Shown here: piece after piece, positions 35,630 through 44,484 of the stretch
Layout of the letters: each line of letters starts with the position of its first letter
Position numbering within the stretch: position 1 is the stretch's first letter
Assembly (NCBI GenBank): GCA_023397675.1
Contig: JAEWTV010000042.1
Span: 1 to 64,000 of the forward strand
Source: Bacillota bacterium
GTDB taxonomy: Bacteria; Bacillota; Clostridia; Acetivibrionales; JANLFN01
Direction: 5' to 3'
Length of the DNA: 64,000 nt
The notes under the pieces: generated by a model
Told to the model about the DNA's origin: nothing
The model's input: the letters and a program-made list of their open reading frames with translations, nothing else
The model's database searches: none
Program-made: the position numbers and the translations under genes

Positions 35630-37708
35630 TTAATCTTCCTTTTTATAATCACACTTGTCACTGCTACATTTTACAATTGCTTTTTTACCTGCATATTTTT
35701 TAACCAGAAAGTTGCCGCAAACAGGGCAGTTTCCCTTATCCGGCTTATCCCAGGTCATAAAATCACACTTTGGATTATTTTCACATCCTAAATATCTTTT
35801 GCCCTTTTTAGTCTTTTTAAACAATACCTTACCGCCGCATTTCGGACAGTTGACACCCGCTTCTTCCTTTATTGGCATTGTATTCCTGCACTCTGGGAAT
35901 CCCGGGCAAGCAAGGAATTTTCCAAACCGTCCGTTTTTAATTACCATGTTTCTGCCGCATTTTTCACAAATAATATCTGTAACCTCATCCGGCACATCAA
36001 CATGACCAATGCTTTCTTCAGCTTTTTTTAGGACATCGTCAAAAGGAGAATAGAAATCCTTCATTACTTCAACCCATTTCTTTTCGCCTTCTTCAACATC
36101 GTCCAGCTTTTTTTCCATCTGGGCCGTAAACTGGACATCAACTATATCAACAAAGTTATTCTTCATTATTTCAGTAACAATTTTGCCAAGCTCAGTAGGT
36201 ATAAGGAATTTCTTCTCCTTCTCAACATAGCCCCTGGCTTGAATTGTTGTTATGATCGGTGCATAGGTACTTGGTCTTCCGATACCCTTCTCTTCAAGTA
36301 CTTTAACCAACGTTGCCTCGGTATACCTTGACGGAGGCTGTGTAAAGTGCTGCTTTGGATCAAGCTTTTTAAGAGAAACCTTTTGGCCTTCGGTCATTTC
36401 AGGTATATTTATATCGGCTTCATCTGACTCCTCATCTTTTCCCTCGGTATAAACAGCTGAAAACCCAAGGAATTTCATCTTGGAACCGTTAGCCTTAAAC
36501 AGATATTTACCAGCAGTAATATCAACACTTACTGTATCATAAATGGCTGATGCCATCTGACTTGCAACAAACCTTTCCCATATAAGCTTGTAAAGCTTGA
36601 ATTGGTCATTATTCAAGGATTCTTTTATTGCTTGGGGCTCAAGATTGATATGTGTAGGCCTGATTGCTTCATGTGCATCCTGTGATGCTGATTTATTTTT
36701 ATATACTCTTACATCCTCTGGAAGATATTTTTTACCGTACTTTTCCTCAATAAAGCTTCTGGCTTCATCCTGAGCTTCCTTTGCTATTCTTGTTGAGTCT
36801 GAACGTATATAAGTTACAAGACCCATTGCGCCCATTCCCTTAACATCTATACCTTCATAAAGCTGCTGTGCAACCATCATTGTCTTCTTGGTTGTAAAAC
36901 CAATTTTTCTTGCTGCTTCCTGCTGCATTGTACTGGTTATAAAAGGTGGTGCAGGTGACTTTCTCTTTTCACTTGCCTTGGTCTTTTTTACTTTGAATTC
37001 TTCATCTTTTACTTCTTCCAGTATCGCATTTACCTGCTCTTCATTTTGCAGCTCAATTTTTTCATTAGAACTACCATAGAATTTTGCTTCGAAGGAAGCC
37101 TTAGACTTGGGTTCTGTAAGTTTTGCCCCAATTGTCCAGTATTCTTCTTCAACAAACTTTTCAATTTCCTCTTCCCTGTCGCAAATAAGCCTTGTGGCAA
37201 CCGATTGAACCCTTCCGGCACTCAAACCTTTTCTTACTTTTCTCCACAGCAAAGGACTTATTTTATATCCTACTATTCTGTCAAGTACCCTTCTTGCCTG
37301 CTGTGCATCAACAATATTTTGATCTATACGTCTTGGAGATTTAATGGCACTTTTAATAGCGTTTTTAGTTATCTCGTTAAAAGATATTCTGCATTTTTCC
37401 TTTTCATCAAGATCCAAAAGCTTGGCCAGATGCCATGAAATAGCTTCGCCCTCACGGTCAGGGTCAGTCGCAAGATAAACTCTGTCAGCGTTCTTGGCTT
37501 CCTTTTTTAGTTTACTGATGAGATCTCCCTTACCGCGTATGGTAATGTACTTGGGCTCAAATTCATGATCGATATCGACTCCCATTTGGCTCTTAGGCAA
37601 GTCCCTTACATGCCCCATTGAGGCTTCTATTTTAAATCCCTTACCCAAAAACCGTCCTATTGTCTTGGCCTTTGCAGGAGATTCCACAATAACAAGATTC
37701 TCTGCCAT
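35630..37708 (-). CDS. topA: DNA topoisomerase I
   Basis: 692 aa, AGGAGG site. A Toprim domain (IVESPAKAKTIGRFLG; YLATDPDREGEAISWHL), the active-site tyrosine region GLVTYIRSDSTRI and three C-terminal four-Cys zinc ribbons (starting CEKCGRN, CPKCGGK, CPVCGNF). It relaxes negative supercoils. Two promoters lie upstream, at 37755-37784 and 37895-37923. Confidence 0.97.
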   Translation of the reverse strand: MAENLVIVESPAKAKTIGRFLGKGFKIEASMGHVRDLPKSQMGVDIDHEFEPKYITIRGKGDLISKLKKEAKNADRVYLATDPDREGEAISWHLAKLLDLDEKEKCRISFNEITKNAIKSAIKSPRRIDQNIVDAQQARRVLDRIVGYKISPLLWRKVRKGLSAGRVQSVATRLICDREEEIEKFVEEEYWTIGAKLTEPKSKASFEAKFYGSSNEKIELQNEEQVNAILEEVKDEEFKVKKTKASEKRKSPAPPFITSTMQQEAARKIGFTTKKTMMVAQQLYEGIDVKGMGAMGLVTYIRSDSTRIAKEAQDEARSFIEEKYGKKYLPEDVRVYKNKSASQDAHEAIRPTHINLEPQAIKESLNNDQFKLYKLIWERFVASQMASAIYDTVSVDITAGKYLFKANGSKMKFLGFSAVYTEGKDEESDEADINIPEMTEGQKVSLKKLDPKQHFTQPPSRYTEATLVKVLEEKGIGRPSTYAPIITTIQARGYVEKEKKFLIPTELGKIVTEIMKNNFVDIVDVQFTAQMEKKLDDVEEGEKKWVEVMKDFYSPFDDVLKKAEESIGHVDVPDEVTDIICEKCGRNMVIKNGRFGKFLACPGFPECRNTMPIKEEAGVNCPKCGGKVLFKKTKKGKRYLGCENNPKCDFMTWDKPDKGNCPVCGNFLVKKYAGKKAIVKCSSDKCDYKKED

Positions 37709-37754
37709 TCATATCCTCCTAAATGCAATCGTAATGAAACTCAGATTGTACATT

Positions 37755-37784
37755 ATTATATTGTATATATATATGAAAAATCAA
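37755..37784 (-). promoter_or_regulatory. topA proximal promoter
   Basis: Minus strand TTGATT (37784-37779), 18-bp TA-alternating spacer, TATAAT (37760-37755). The (TA)n spacer could make the promoter supercoiling-sensitive, which would suit topA, but that is inference. Confidence 0.55.
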
Positions 37785-37894
37785 TTTATTTGTTTTTAAT
37801 TTTATTTTTTCAAATTTTATTAATATAATAACAGTAATAATAATTAATGGTACCTTAAACTGGAAAATAAAAGGTGTTTCCATACAAATTACAC

Positions 37895-37923
37895 ATTATA
37901 GCATAGCTATAAAATTAAGGCAA
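37895..37923 (-). promoter_or_regulatory. topA distal promoter
   Basis: Minus strand TTGCCT (37923-37918), 17-bp spacer ending TGC, perfect TATAAT (37900-37895), i.e. an extended -10. It starts 25 bp after the merR stop. Confidence 0.6.
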
Positions 37924-37947
37924 GACAAATAAACCTCTTCTTGTCGC

Positions 37948-38316
37948 TCATTCTGCTGTGTTTTGTAACATTTTGTTATAATGATCAGCTTTCATTTCCA
38001 ATATTTTTAATCTCTTATTCATTTCATCTATTTCTTTCTCTACTTTTTCTTTCTGCTTTAAAATTATTTGATAACGTTCTTTTAAAGTATTTTCCCCCTG
38101 CTTAAAAAGTTCGACATAATGTCTAACTTCCGATATCGGCATATCAGTATCCCTTAAACACTGTACCAAATGCACCCATTCCAAATCTCCTTCGGAAAAA
38201 ATCCGTACTTTATTTTGATTCCTGCTTACAAGAGGAAATAACCCCTCATTATCATAAAACCGCAAAGTGTATGGTGAAATCTGCATTTTTTCGGAAACCT
38301 GTTTAATTGTATACAA
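37948..38316 (-). CDS. MerR family regulator, AdhR/NmlR-like
   Basis: 122 aa. An N-terminal winged helix (YTIKQVSEKMQISPYTLRFYDNEG) is followed by a dimerisation coiled coil (~75-115). A single conserved-position cysteine, Cys53 (VQCLRDTDMP), matches the thiol that aldehyde/electrophile sensors of the AdhR subfamily use; no metal-binding C-terminal cysteines are seen. It is divergent from the flavin reductase at 38437 with a MerR-type promoter between them, so it very likely regulates that gene. Confidence 0.88.
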   Translation of the reverse strand: MYTIKQVSEKMQISPYTLRFYDNEGLFPLVSRNQNKVRIFSEGDLEWVHLVQCLRDTDMPISEVRHYVELFKQGENTLKERYQIILKQKEKVEKEIDEMNKRLKILEMKADHYNKMLQNTAE

Positions 38317-38352
38317 AGTATCATCTCCATGATTATTTTTTTCTTTTTCTTC

Positions 38353-38383
38353 TTGACTTAGAGTAACTCTAATATACTATAAT
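38353..38383 (+). promoter_or_regulatory. MerR-type promoter and operator for the flavin reductase
   Basis: -35 TTGACT (38353-38358) and perfect -10 TATAAT (38378-38383) are separated by 19 bp. The spacer holds the inverted repeat TTAGAG-TAA-CTCTAA (38358-38372). A long spacer with a central dyad is the defining feature of promoters that MerR activators unwind. Confidence 0.85.
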
Positions 38384-38436
38384 CCACTTATAAAGAAAAG
38401 CGCTTATTCTTATTAAATTTCAAGGAGTTTTTAATT

Positions 38437-38928
38437 ATGAAAAAAGAAGTAACAAATAAATCAATAATGTGTCAGCCAACACCTAATCTATTGGTGACAT
38501 GCAGGGATAACAAAGGAAACAATAACGCATTGCCAGTTGGTTTTGCTGCTAATGTAAGTATAGAGCCTCCAATGATAATGGTAGGAATTGTACCAAGCAG
38601 GCATTCGTACCACATGATTAAGGAAACTGGGTGCTTTGTAGTAAACCTTGTTACAAAAGATTATGAAAAAGAATATTATTATCTTGGCAGTCACACATCT
38701 TCAAATGAAGATAAGATGTCAATCATGAAAATTAATATGGAAAACGGTAAAAAAGTAAATGCACCATTGCTTTCTGATTGTCCTGTAAGCATTGAATGCA
38801 CAGTTGTTGAGTCTACAATGCCCGGAACACACGAATTATTCATTGGAAAAGTTGAGTGTGTACACTGTGAAGTAAAGTACTTAAATGAAAATGGAGATAT
38901 TGACTGGGCCAAGATTGATTTATTATAA
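38437..38928 (+). CDS. flavin reductase family protein (FMN-binding split barrel)
   Basis: 163 aa, AAGGAG site. The flavin-reductase-like fold is seen: NALPVGFAANVSIEPPMIMVGI, SYHMIKETGCFVVNLVTKD and the C-terminal HELFIGKVECVHC. It probably binds FMN and transfers electrons or acts in stress-related reduction. One of few plus-strand genes; controlled by the divergent MerR. Exact substrate unknown. Confidence 0.88.
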   Translation: MKKEVTNKSIMCQPTPNLLVTCRDNKGNNNALPVGFAANVSIEPPMIMVGIVPSRHSYHMIKETGCFVVNLVTKDYEKEYYYLGSHTSSNEDKMSIMKINMENGKKVNAPLLSDCPVSIECTVVESTMPGTHELFIGKVECVHCEVKYLNENGDIDWAKIDLL

Positions 38929-38976
38929 GTAATAAAAGTATTTTATAGCTAGCATAATGTCACTAAGGAGACATCT

Positions 38977-39011
38977 CAAAAAAAGGGAAGAGGTTGGCTA
39001 ACCTCTTCCTT
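38977..39011. terminator. terminator between flavin reductase and the MBL-fold gene
   Basis: A 10-bp stem GGAAGAGGTT/AACCTCTTCC (38986-38995 with 39000-39009). On the minus strand it is followed by seven T bases, ending the gene at 39046-40395; it also lies between convergent genes and may serve both. Confidence 0.8.
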
Positions 39012-39045
39012 CATTTCGAAGCATAAGATTAATTTTTATATAAGT

Positions 39046-40395
39046 TTATCTTTGTTTAAGAATCTGACCTTTTATACTACTATTTAACATTGAAACAAAC
39101 TTGTTTGCATCATCCCATGTCCCTGCTACATCAACGAAATGTATCGGTACAGCGGCTAAAGGTTTTATAAAATTAGCAATGTTCGCTGCATCAGCCGCAT
39201 TCATTGTATAAGTACCACCTACAGGCAAAAACGCAACATTAGTTTTTATGTCCTTCATTTCAGGTATAAGTTCGGTATCTCCCGCAACATAATAGTTTAT
39301 TTTATTTATATTTGCAATGTATCCAACCCAGTTGTCGTCTTTCTTATGAAATCTACTATCCATGTTGTATGCATTGGTTGTCTTAAATTTCAATCCATCT
39401 ATTTCATAACTTTTTTGAGGTAATACAGTTACTACATTGGTTATATTCTGCTTAACTGCTTCCGAAATCCCATCTTGAGGTATTACAACTATCGTTTCCT
39501 TTTTCATCAATTTCTTAATATCATTAATTGAAAAATGATCTCCATGTGTATGAGTAATGAAAATATAATCTGCATCTTTAGGTTCACCGGTTATGTTAAT
39601 AGGATCAAAATAAACAACTTTGCTTCCCTGAATTCTAATGGTGGAATTGGTGAGGTGCTGTACACCTTTTAATAAATCTTTTAATACTACACCCTTGATT
39701 TTTTTATCCAGCCCATTTACAAAAGCTTGAGCATCATCTGCAGTACCTACTAGATCAATATAGTGTATTGGTACCGCTACCTTTGGCTTAATGATATTTG
39801 CAGCTTTTATAGCTTCTTCCGCAGTCATTGTATATGTACCACCAACTGGTAAGAAAGCAACGTCTGCTTTTATATTTTTCAGTTCTGGTATGAAATCGGT
39901 GTCCCCTGCATGATAGTATTTTATATTATTCATGTTAATAACGTAACCGACCCACTTGTTTTTAGGGTGAAACTCCTTATTAATGCTGTAGTCAGGAACA
40001 GTGTCAAATTTAATATTTTTTACTGTATAAGTTTTATTCGGAACAACACTAACAATATTTGTAATACCATCTTTTTTAGCCTGAGAAACACCATCTGCTG
40101 TTATTACAATTACCCCATCTTTTTTTAGCAGTTTCTTGATGTCTGATGTTGAAAAATGATCGCCATGAGTATGTGTTACAAAGACAATATCTGCATCCTT
40201 AGGTTCACCTTCGATACCTATTGGATCAATATATATAGTCTTACTGCCTTCAATTCTGACTGTAGACTGTGTCAAATGCTGAACTCCCTTTAACAAATCA
40301 GAGCTCTGAGAAATCGCTGTCTCTGCATACATAACAGATGAACAAAATACGAGTACTACTGAAATAATAACTAAAACACTTATTATTTTTTTCAC
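39046..40395 (-). CDS. exported protein with two tandem metallo-beta-lactamase-fold (UlaG-like) domains
   Basis: 449 aa, GTG start after AAGGAG. A signal peptide (~1-24, ending VMYAE) precedes two full copies of a UlaG-like metallo-hydrolase. Both begin with the same ten residues, DLLKGVQHLT (33-42 and 240-249). Each copy keeps every expected metal ligand: HTHGDH (75-80; 282-287), His in the FHxK motif (143; 350), Asp in AGDT (165; 373) and His in PIH (211; 419). This implies two active sites facing the outside of the cell. It follows araC on the same strand. The substrate is unknown. Confidence 0.88.
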   Translation of the reverse strand: MKKIISVLVIISVVLVFCSSVMYAETAISQSSDLLKGVQHLTQSTVRIEGSKTIYIDPIGIEGEPKDADIVFVTHTHGDHFSTSDIKKLLKKDGVIVITADGVSQAKKDGITNIVSVVPNKTYTVKNIKFDTVPDYSINKEFHPKNKWVGYVINMNNIKYYHAGDTDFIPELKNIKADVAFLPVGGTYTMTAEEAIKAANIIKPKVAVPIHYIDLVGTADDAQAFVNGLDKKIKGVVLKDLLKGVQHLTNSTIRIQGSKVVYFDPINITGEPKDADYIFITHTHGDHFSINDIKKLMKKETIVVIPQDGISEAVKQNITNVVTVLPQKSYEIDGLKFKTTNAYNMDSRFHKKDDNWVGYIANINKINYYVAGDTELIPEMKDIKTNVAFLPVGGTYTMNAADAANIANFIKPLAAVPIHFVDVAGTWDDANKFVSMLNSSIKGQILKQR

Positions 40396-40554
40396 GACTA
40401 ACCACTCCTTAATACAATTTTAAACAAATAGTAACATTACCTGATAAGCTTTTGAATTGTATATAAGCAGTGATGCTTTGCATATTGACAGATATTAAAA
40501 GTTCTTAAGAAGAAAGTGCTAATAATCGCCAAGAATTCCTAAGCAATTTGTACA

Positions 40555-41478
40555 TTAGTTAATAAGCCAGTTATTCTGTTGCCTATATTCTGTTGGTGTC
40601 AAATTGATATTCTTTTTAAAGAATCTGTTAAAATTTGCAACATCATCAAAACCAACACGCTGTGCCACTTCAGAAACGGGTATGGTTGAGTCCCTTAATA
40701 TCATTGATGCAAGCTTTATCCTGAATTTTATAAGGTATGAAATAATTGATGTATTCATTGCTTTGTGAAACTGCTCATTCAGGGTAGTTCTGTTCATACT
40801 GAACTGTTTTGTTAATTGTGTAATTGTTATTTTTTTATTATAATTGAGGTGTAAATACAATAATAAATTATCTACTATCAAATCAGGAATTTCTCCAAGC
40901 TGTATATAATTTGTTGACTGATGTTTGGAATAAACCCTTTCAATTAATAAAAGCAATTCCAGAAAAAAGGATCTTGCATTACACGACCAGTAAACAATAT
41001 CTTTTTTCTGTGTAATTTCAGAATTAATTAAATAAAAAAGCTGATTAAACTTCTTTGAAATACTAATACCAATATCCATATATCCATTATAATCTTCTGT
41101 TCTATGATAAAATGGTCTTAAATACGTACTGTCATTTCTGTCAGTAGATTGTAAATTCATTCTTTCATCTCTCAGAATTTTATAATTCAATCTATAGTTC
41201 ATTGCCATTGGATGAAAGTATATAAATTTTGCAGAAATGTTGCTGGATTTCTCCAGTATTATTTTTTCCAGCTCGCTCAAACAAAAAATCGCCGGAGCAT
41301 TAAAAGCAATTCTTTTATCTTGTATCTTTATAATTCCGGTGCCTTCTTCAATTAAAATCAACCGGAAACAGCTGTAGTTATTTATTTCATTAAAAAAATC
41401 CACATTATCATTACACCAAATCTGAATATCTTTACTAAAATCTATTTCTTTACCGTCAATTATGTTTACAAGTGCCAT
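40555..41478 (-). CDS. AraC family transcriptional regulator
   Basis: 307 aa. An N-terminal cupin-like sensing domain (~20-150) and a C-terminal double helix-turn-helix (ITQLTKQFSMNRTTLNEQFH; VSEVAQRVGFDDVANFNRFF; PTEYR). It is upstream of and co-directional with the tandem MBL gene (159-bp gap), a likely target. The inducer is unknown. Confidence 0.93.
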   Translation of the reverse strand: MALVNIIDGKEIDFSKDIQIWCNDNVDFFNEINNYSCFRLILIEEGTGIIKIQDKRIAFNAPAIFCLSELEKIILEKSSNISAKFIYFHPMAMNYRLNYKILRDERMNLQSTDRNDSTYLRPFYHRTEDYNGYMDIGISISKKFNQLFYLINSEITQKKDIVYWSCNARSFFLELLLLIERVYSKHQSTNYIQLGEIPDLIVDNLLLYLHLNYNKKITITQLTKQFSMNRTTLNEQFHKAMNTSIISYLIKFRIKLASMILRDSTIPVSEVAQRVGFDDVANFNRFFKKNINLTPTEYRQQNNWLIN

Positions 41479-41504
41479 ATTTTTTTACCCCTTAATCCTG
41501 AATT

Positions 41505-41532
41505 ATTATAATTAATCTATTTATAACGTCAA
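41505..41532 (-). promoter_or_regulatory. promoter of the araC-like gene
   Basis: Minus strand TTGACG (41532-41527), 16-bp spacer, TATAAT (41510-41505); start near 41498, ~20 nt before the AAGGGG ribosome site. Confidence 0.6.
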
Positions 41533-41658
41533 ATACAATTAATATTATAATACAAATTAAGGGCATTTGAATAGAACCCTGTTCTATGGCTTATAGCTTA
41601 ATAAAAGTACAGTGTATTCCCAATACGATATAAACCAACCATTAAGCAATTTAATCAG

Positions 41659-42765
41659 CTATTTGATAAACCTGAAAATCTTCCCCGGCAGCTGTTCCAC
41701 AATTCCTTTAAGCTCCATCATTACAAGTACTGAATTAACTAGTTGTGCGCTAAAGCCGCTTCTTTCGGATAAAACATCAATGTGCAGCTCTTCATTAAGC
41801 AGGTGCTCTGCTATTATTCTTTCCTCACCAGCCAAGCCCTTCAAAACATTGCCTGTATAGATATCAGTTTCGATTTTCTTACCATTGGCCGCACAAACAA
41901 GTCCTATTTCTTCAAGTATGTCATCTATATCCATAACAAGCTTTGCACCATCTTTTATAAGCCTGTTTGTCCCTATACTGGTCTTGCTGTTTGCATTTCC
42001 CGGCACTGCAAAGACCTCTTTACCCTGATCAAGTGCAATATTAGCAGTTATCAGTGAACCGCTTTTTTCGTTGGCTTCAACAACAACTACCCCAAGCGAA
42101 AGACCGCTTATAATCCTATTTCTCATAGGAAAATTTATAGGAAGAGGAGGTACTCCAATTGGGAATTGAGATATTATAAGTCCTTTTTCAAGAATTTTCT
42201 CTGACAGTTCATAATTCTCTGAAGGGTAAATAGTATCAAGACCGCAGCCAAGCACAGCTATTGTTCTTCCATCTGCCCTAAGAGTTCCTTTATGGGCATA
42301 GGAATCAATTCCCCTTGCCATACCACTTACAACTGTAAAGCCTCTTGAGGCAAGCTTATGTGATATGTTTTCTGCCATATTCAAACCATATCCAGTTGCA
42401 TTCCTTGAACCGACAACAGCTATTGCAAGCTCGTCATTTTGGAGTTTACCCCTGTAATACAGCGCCATAGGAGGGTCATGAATCTTTTTAAGATACTCAG
42501 GATACCTGTTGTCACATAAAGGTACCAGCCCTATTCCCATTTGATACATCTTCTCAATATGCTGCTCTGTCATTTTGCGTATATCTTTGTCACAAAGCAT
42601 TGCAGCAATTTCGAAGCCAATGGACTTGTTAGCTATAAGCTCGCTTTTAGGAGCTTTCCAAAGGTTTTCAGGATTGCCGTACATCTTAAGGAGCCTAAGT
42701 TTTTTTCGGTTACCTATATTTTCAATGGAACTTAACCATACCCAGTATTTCATGCTATCAGTCAT
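41659..42765 (-). CDS. dprA: DNA processing protein DprA (Smf)
   Basis: 368 aa from the ATG at 42765 (GGGGG 5 nt upstream). An N-terminal SAM-like region, Rossmann-like core (VVGSRNATGYG, GMARGIDSYAH, VLGCGLDTIYPSEN) and a C-terminal winged helix. It loads RecA on incoming single-stranded DNA in transformation. It follows comM by 44 bp; in many Firmicutes dprA is adjacent to topA, but here ~4 kb of accessory genes intervene. Confidence 0.96.
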   Translation of the reverse strand: MTDSMKYWVWLSSIENIGNRKKLRLLKMYGNPENLWKAPKSELIANKSIGFEIAAMLCDKDIRKMTEQHIEKMYQMGIGLVPLCDNRYPEYLKKIHDPPMALYYRGKLQNDELAIAVVGSRNATGYGLNMAENISHKLASRGFTVVSGMARGIDSYAHKGTLRADGRTIAVLGCGLDTIYPSENYELSEKILEKGLIISQFPIGVPPLPINFPMRNRIISGLSLGVVVVEANEKSGSLITANIALDQGKEVFAVPGNANSKTSIGTNRLIKDGAKLVMDIDDILEEIGLVCAANGKKIETDIYTGNVLKGLAGEERIIAEHLLNEELHIDVLSERSGFSAQLVNSVLVMMELKGIVEQLPGKIFRFIK

Positions 42766-42809
42766 TTTAACCCCCATACCTCCGGTGTGCCAGGTAAATA
42801 TCTGTTTTT

Positions 42810-44345
42810 TCAGCCTGCCCAGAACTTTCTGTCAAGGCTTCTGTATTGAATTGCTTCAGCAATATGACAAGTTTTTATATCAGTGCTTTCGTCCATATCT
42901 GCGATTGTTCTTGATACTTTAAGTATTCGGTTGTGTGCTCTTGCACTTAGTCCTAGCTTTTCAAACGCATTCTTTAAAAGGTTTCTGCATTCGTCATCAA
43001 GCCTGCAGAATTTCTCAATCATGGAAGGCTGAAGCTGAGAGTTGGAATAGATCTTCATGCCCTTATATCTGTCAAGCTGAATACTGCGGGCTTTATTAAC
43101 CCTTTCACGTATTTTAGACGACTTTTCCTCCTGTTTGACACTTTCCAGTTCTTTATATTTAACCGAAGAGACTTCTATGTGTATATCAATACGATCAAGC
43201 AATGGGCCACTAAGCCTGCCCAAATACTGCTGTACCTGCTTTGGGGTACATGTACACTGTTTTGATTTGTCAAGGAAATTACCACACTTGCATGGGTTTG
43301 CCGCACAAAGCAGCATAACCTTGGCTGGATATGTCAAACTGGCATTAACCCTTGAAATATTAACAAGGCCATCCTCCAACGGCTGCCGCAGCACCTCAAG
43401 GGCCTCACGTCCAAACTCCGGAACCTCGTCAAGGAACAGAACTCCATAATGTGCAAGGCTTATTTCACCTGGTTTCGGAACCTTTCCGCCCCCTATTAGG
43501 CTTATATCTGAAATTGTGTGATGAGGAGCCCTGAAAGGCCTTGTTGTTATCAGAGAGGTTTTTGCCGGAAGCATACCTGCTATACTGTGAATTTTGGTAA
43601 CCTCCAATGCCTCTTCAAAGGTAAGTGAAGGAAGTATGGTCGGAAGCCTTTTTGCAACCATGGACTTGCCGGACCCTGGTGATCCGACCATTATGCAATT
43701 GTGAGCGCCCGAAGCAGCAACTTCGAGTGCTCTTTTTACATTTTCCTGGCCTTTAACATCTGCAAAATCTATTTCATATTCAGCATTTCCATTGAAGAAT
43801 CCATCTATGTCTACACTATGCTCCTTAATCTGCATTTCTCCGTTAAGGTGCAGTATAATTTCAGAAATATTTCTCACAGGAAGAATCTTCAGTCCTTTGA
43901 CAACAGCAGCTTCGTCTGCATTTGCAGCCGGGAGTACCATATACCCGATACCTTCCTGCAATGCTGTTATAGCCATAGGCAAAATGCCGTTAACAGGTTT
44001 TATATCTCCATCAAGCGAAAGCTCCCCGATAAACATATAATTGTCTATGACAGGATTGCTCATCTGACCTGTAGCTGTTAGTATACCCAGTGCAATAGGC
44101 AGATCAAATGCTGAGCCTTCCTTTCTGATATTAGCAGGAGCAAGATTTATTGTTATACGCCTTACCGGAAAATCAAAGCCTACATTTTTAATTGCAGAGC
44201 GTACCCGTTCTTTCGATTCCCTGACTGCGACATCCGCCAAACCTACTATGTCGAATGCCGGAATACCGTTTGATATGTCCGTTTCTACCTCGATTGTATA
44301 GCCATTGATACCTATCAATCCACAGCTCTTTATTTTGGAAAGCAT
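42810..44345 (-). CDS. ComM/YifB family Mg-chelatase-like AAA+ ATPase
   Basis: 511 aa. N-terminal Lon-protease-like ChlI domain, P-loop GSPGSGKS, Walker B LFLDEVPEF, a four-Cys insert (CKCGNF..CTCT) and the Mg-chelatase C-terminal domain. The family acts as a branch-migration helicase in natural transformation (ComM). Same operon as dprA. Confidence 0.94.
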   Translation of the reverse strand: MLSKIKSCGLIGINGYTIEVETDISNGIPAFDIVGLADVAVRESKERVRSAIKNVGFDFPVRRITINLAPANIRKEGSAFDLPIALGILTATGQMSNPVIDNYMFIGELSLDGDIKPVNGILPMAITALQEGIGYMVLPAANADEAAVVKGLKILPVRNISEIILHLNGEMQIKEHSVDIDGFFNGNAEYEIDFADVKGQENVKRALEVAASGAHNCIMVGSPGSGKSMVAKRLPTILPSLTFEEALEVTKIHSIAGMLPAKTSLITTRPFRAPHHTISDISLIGGGKVPKPGEISLAHYGVLFLDEVPEFGREALEVLRQPLEDGLVNISRVNASLTYPAKVMLLCAANPCKCGNFLDKSKQCTCTPKQVQQYLGRLSGPLLDRIDIHIEVSSVKYKELESVKQEEKSSKIRERVNKARSIQLDRYKGMKIYSNSQLQPSMIEKFCRLDDECRNLLKNAFEKLGLSARAHNRILKVSRTIADMDESTDIKTCHIAEAIQYRSLDRKFWAG

Positions 44346-44429
44346 GTATTCGACTCCCTATTACATTATTTTACAGTTACATTTTACATTACCTTACATA
44401 TTTTGTAAATAGGTTATTTAATCCAAATA

Positions 44430-44455
44430 CAAAAAAGCCCACCCCAAGGTGAGCT
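44430..44455 (-). terminator. terminator of the aldo/keto reductase gene
   Basis: An 8-bp stem with one G-U pair (44436-44443 with 44448-44455), then six T bases on the minus strand, 30 bp after the reductase stop. Confidence 0.75.
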
Positions 44456-44484
44456 CGTACATATTTTATTTAACTTCAGTATTT

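Noticed and set aside
39046..40395. True beta-lactamase
   Set aside because: The pattern is that of UlaG-like hydrolases (FHxK, AGDT, PIH), not of class B beta-lactamases; no resistance function is claimed.
44360..44410. TTTACA-rich stretch upstream of comM as another heptamer cluster
   Set aside because: Spacing is irregular and the region is simply A/T-rich; no 7-bp register is kept.
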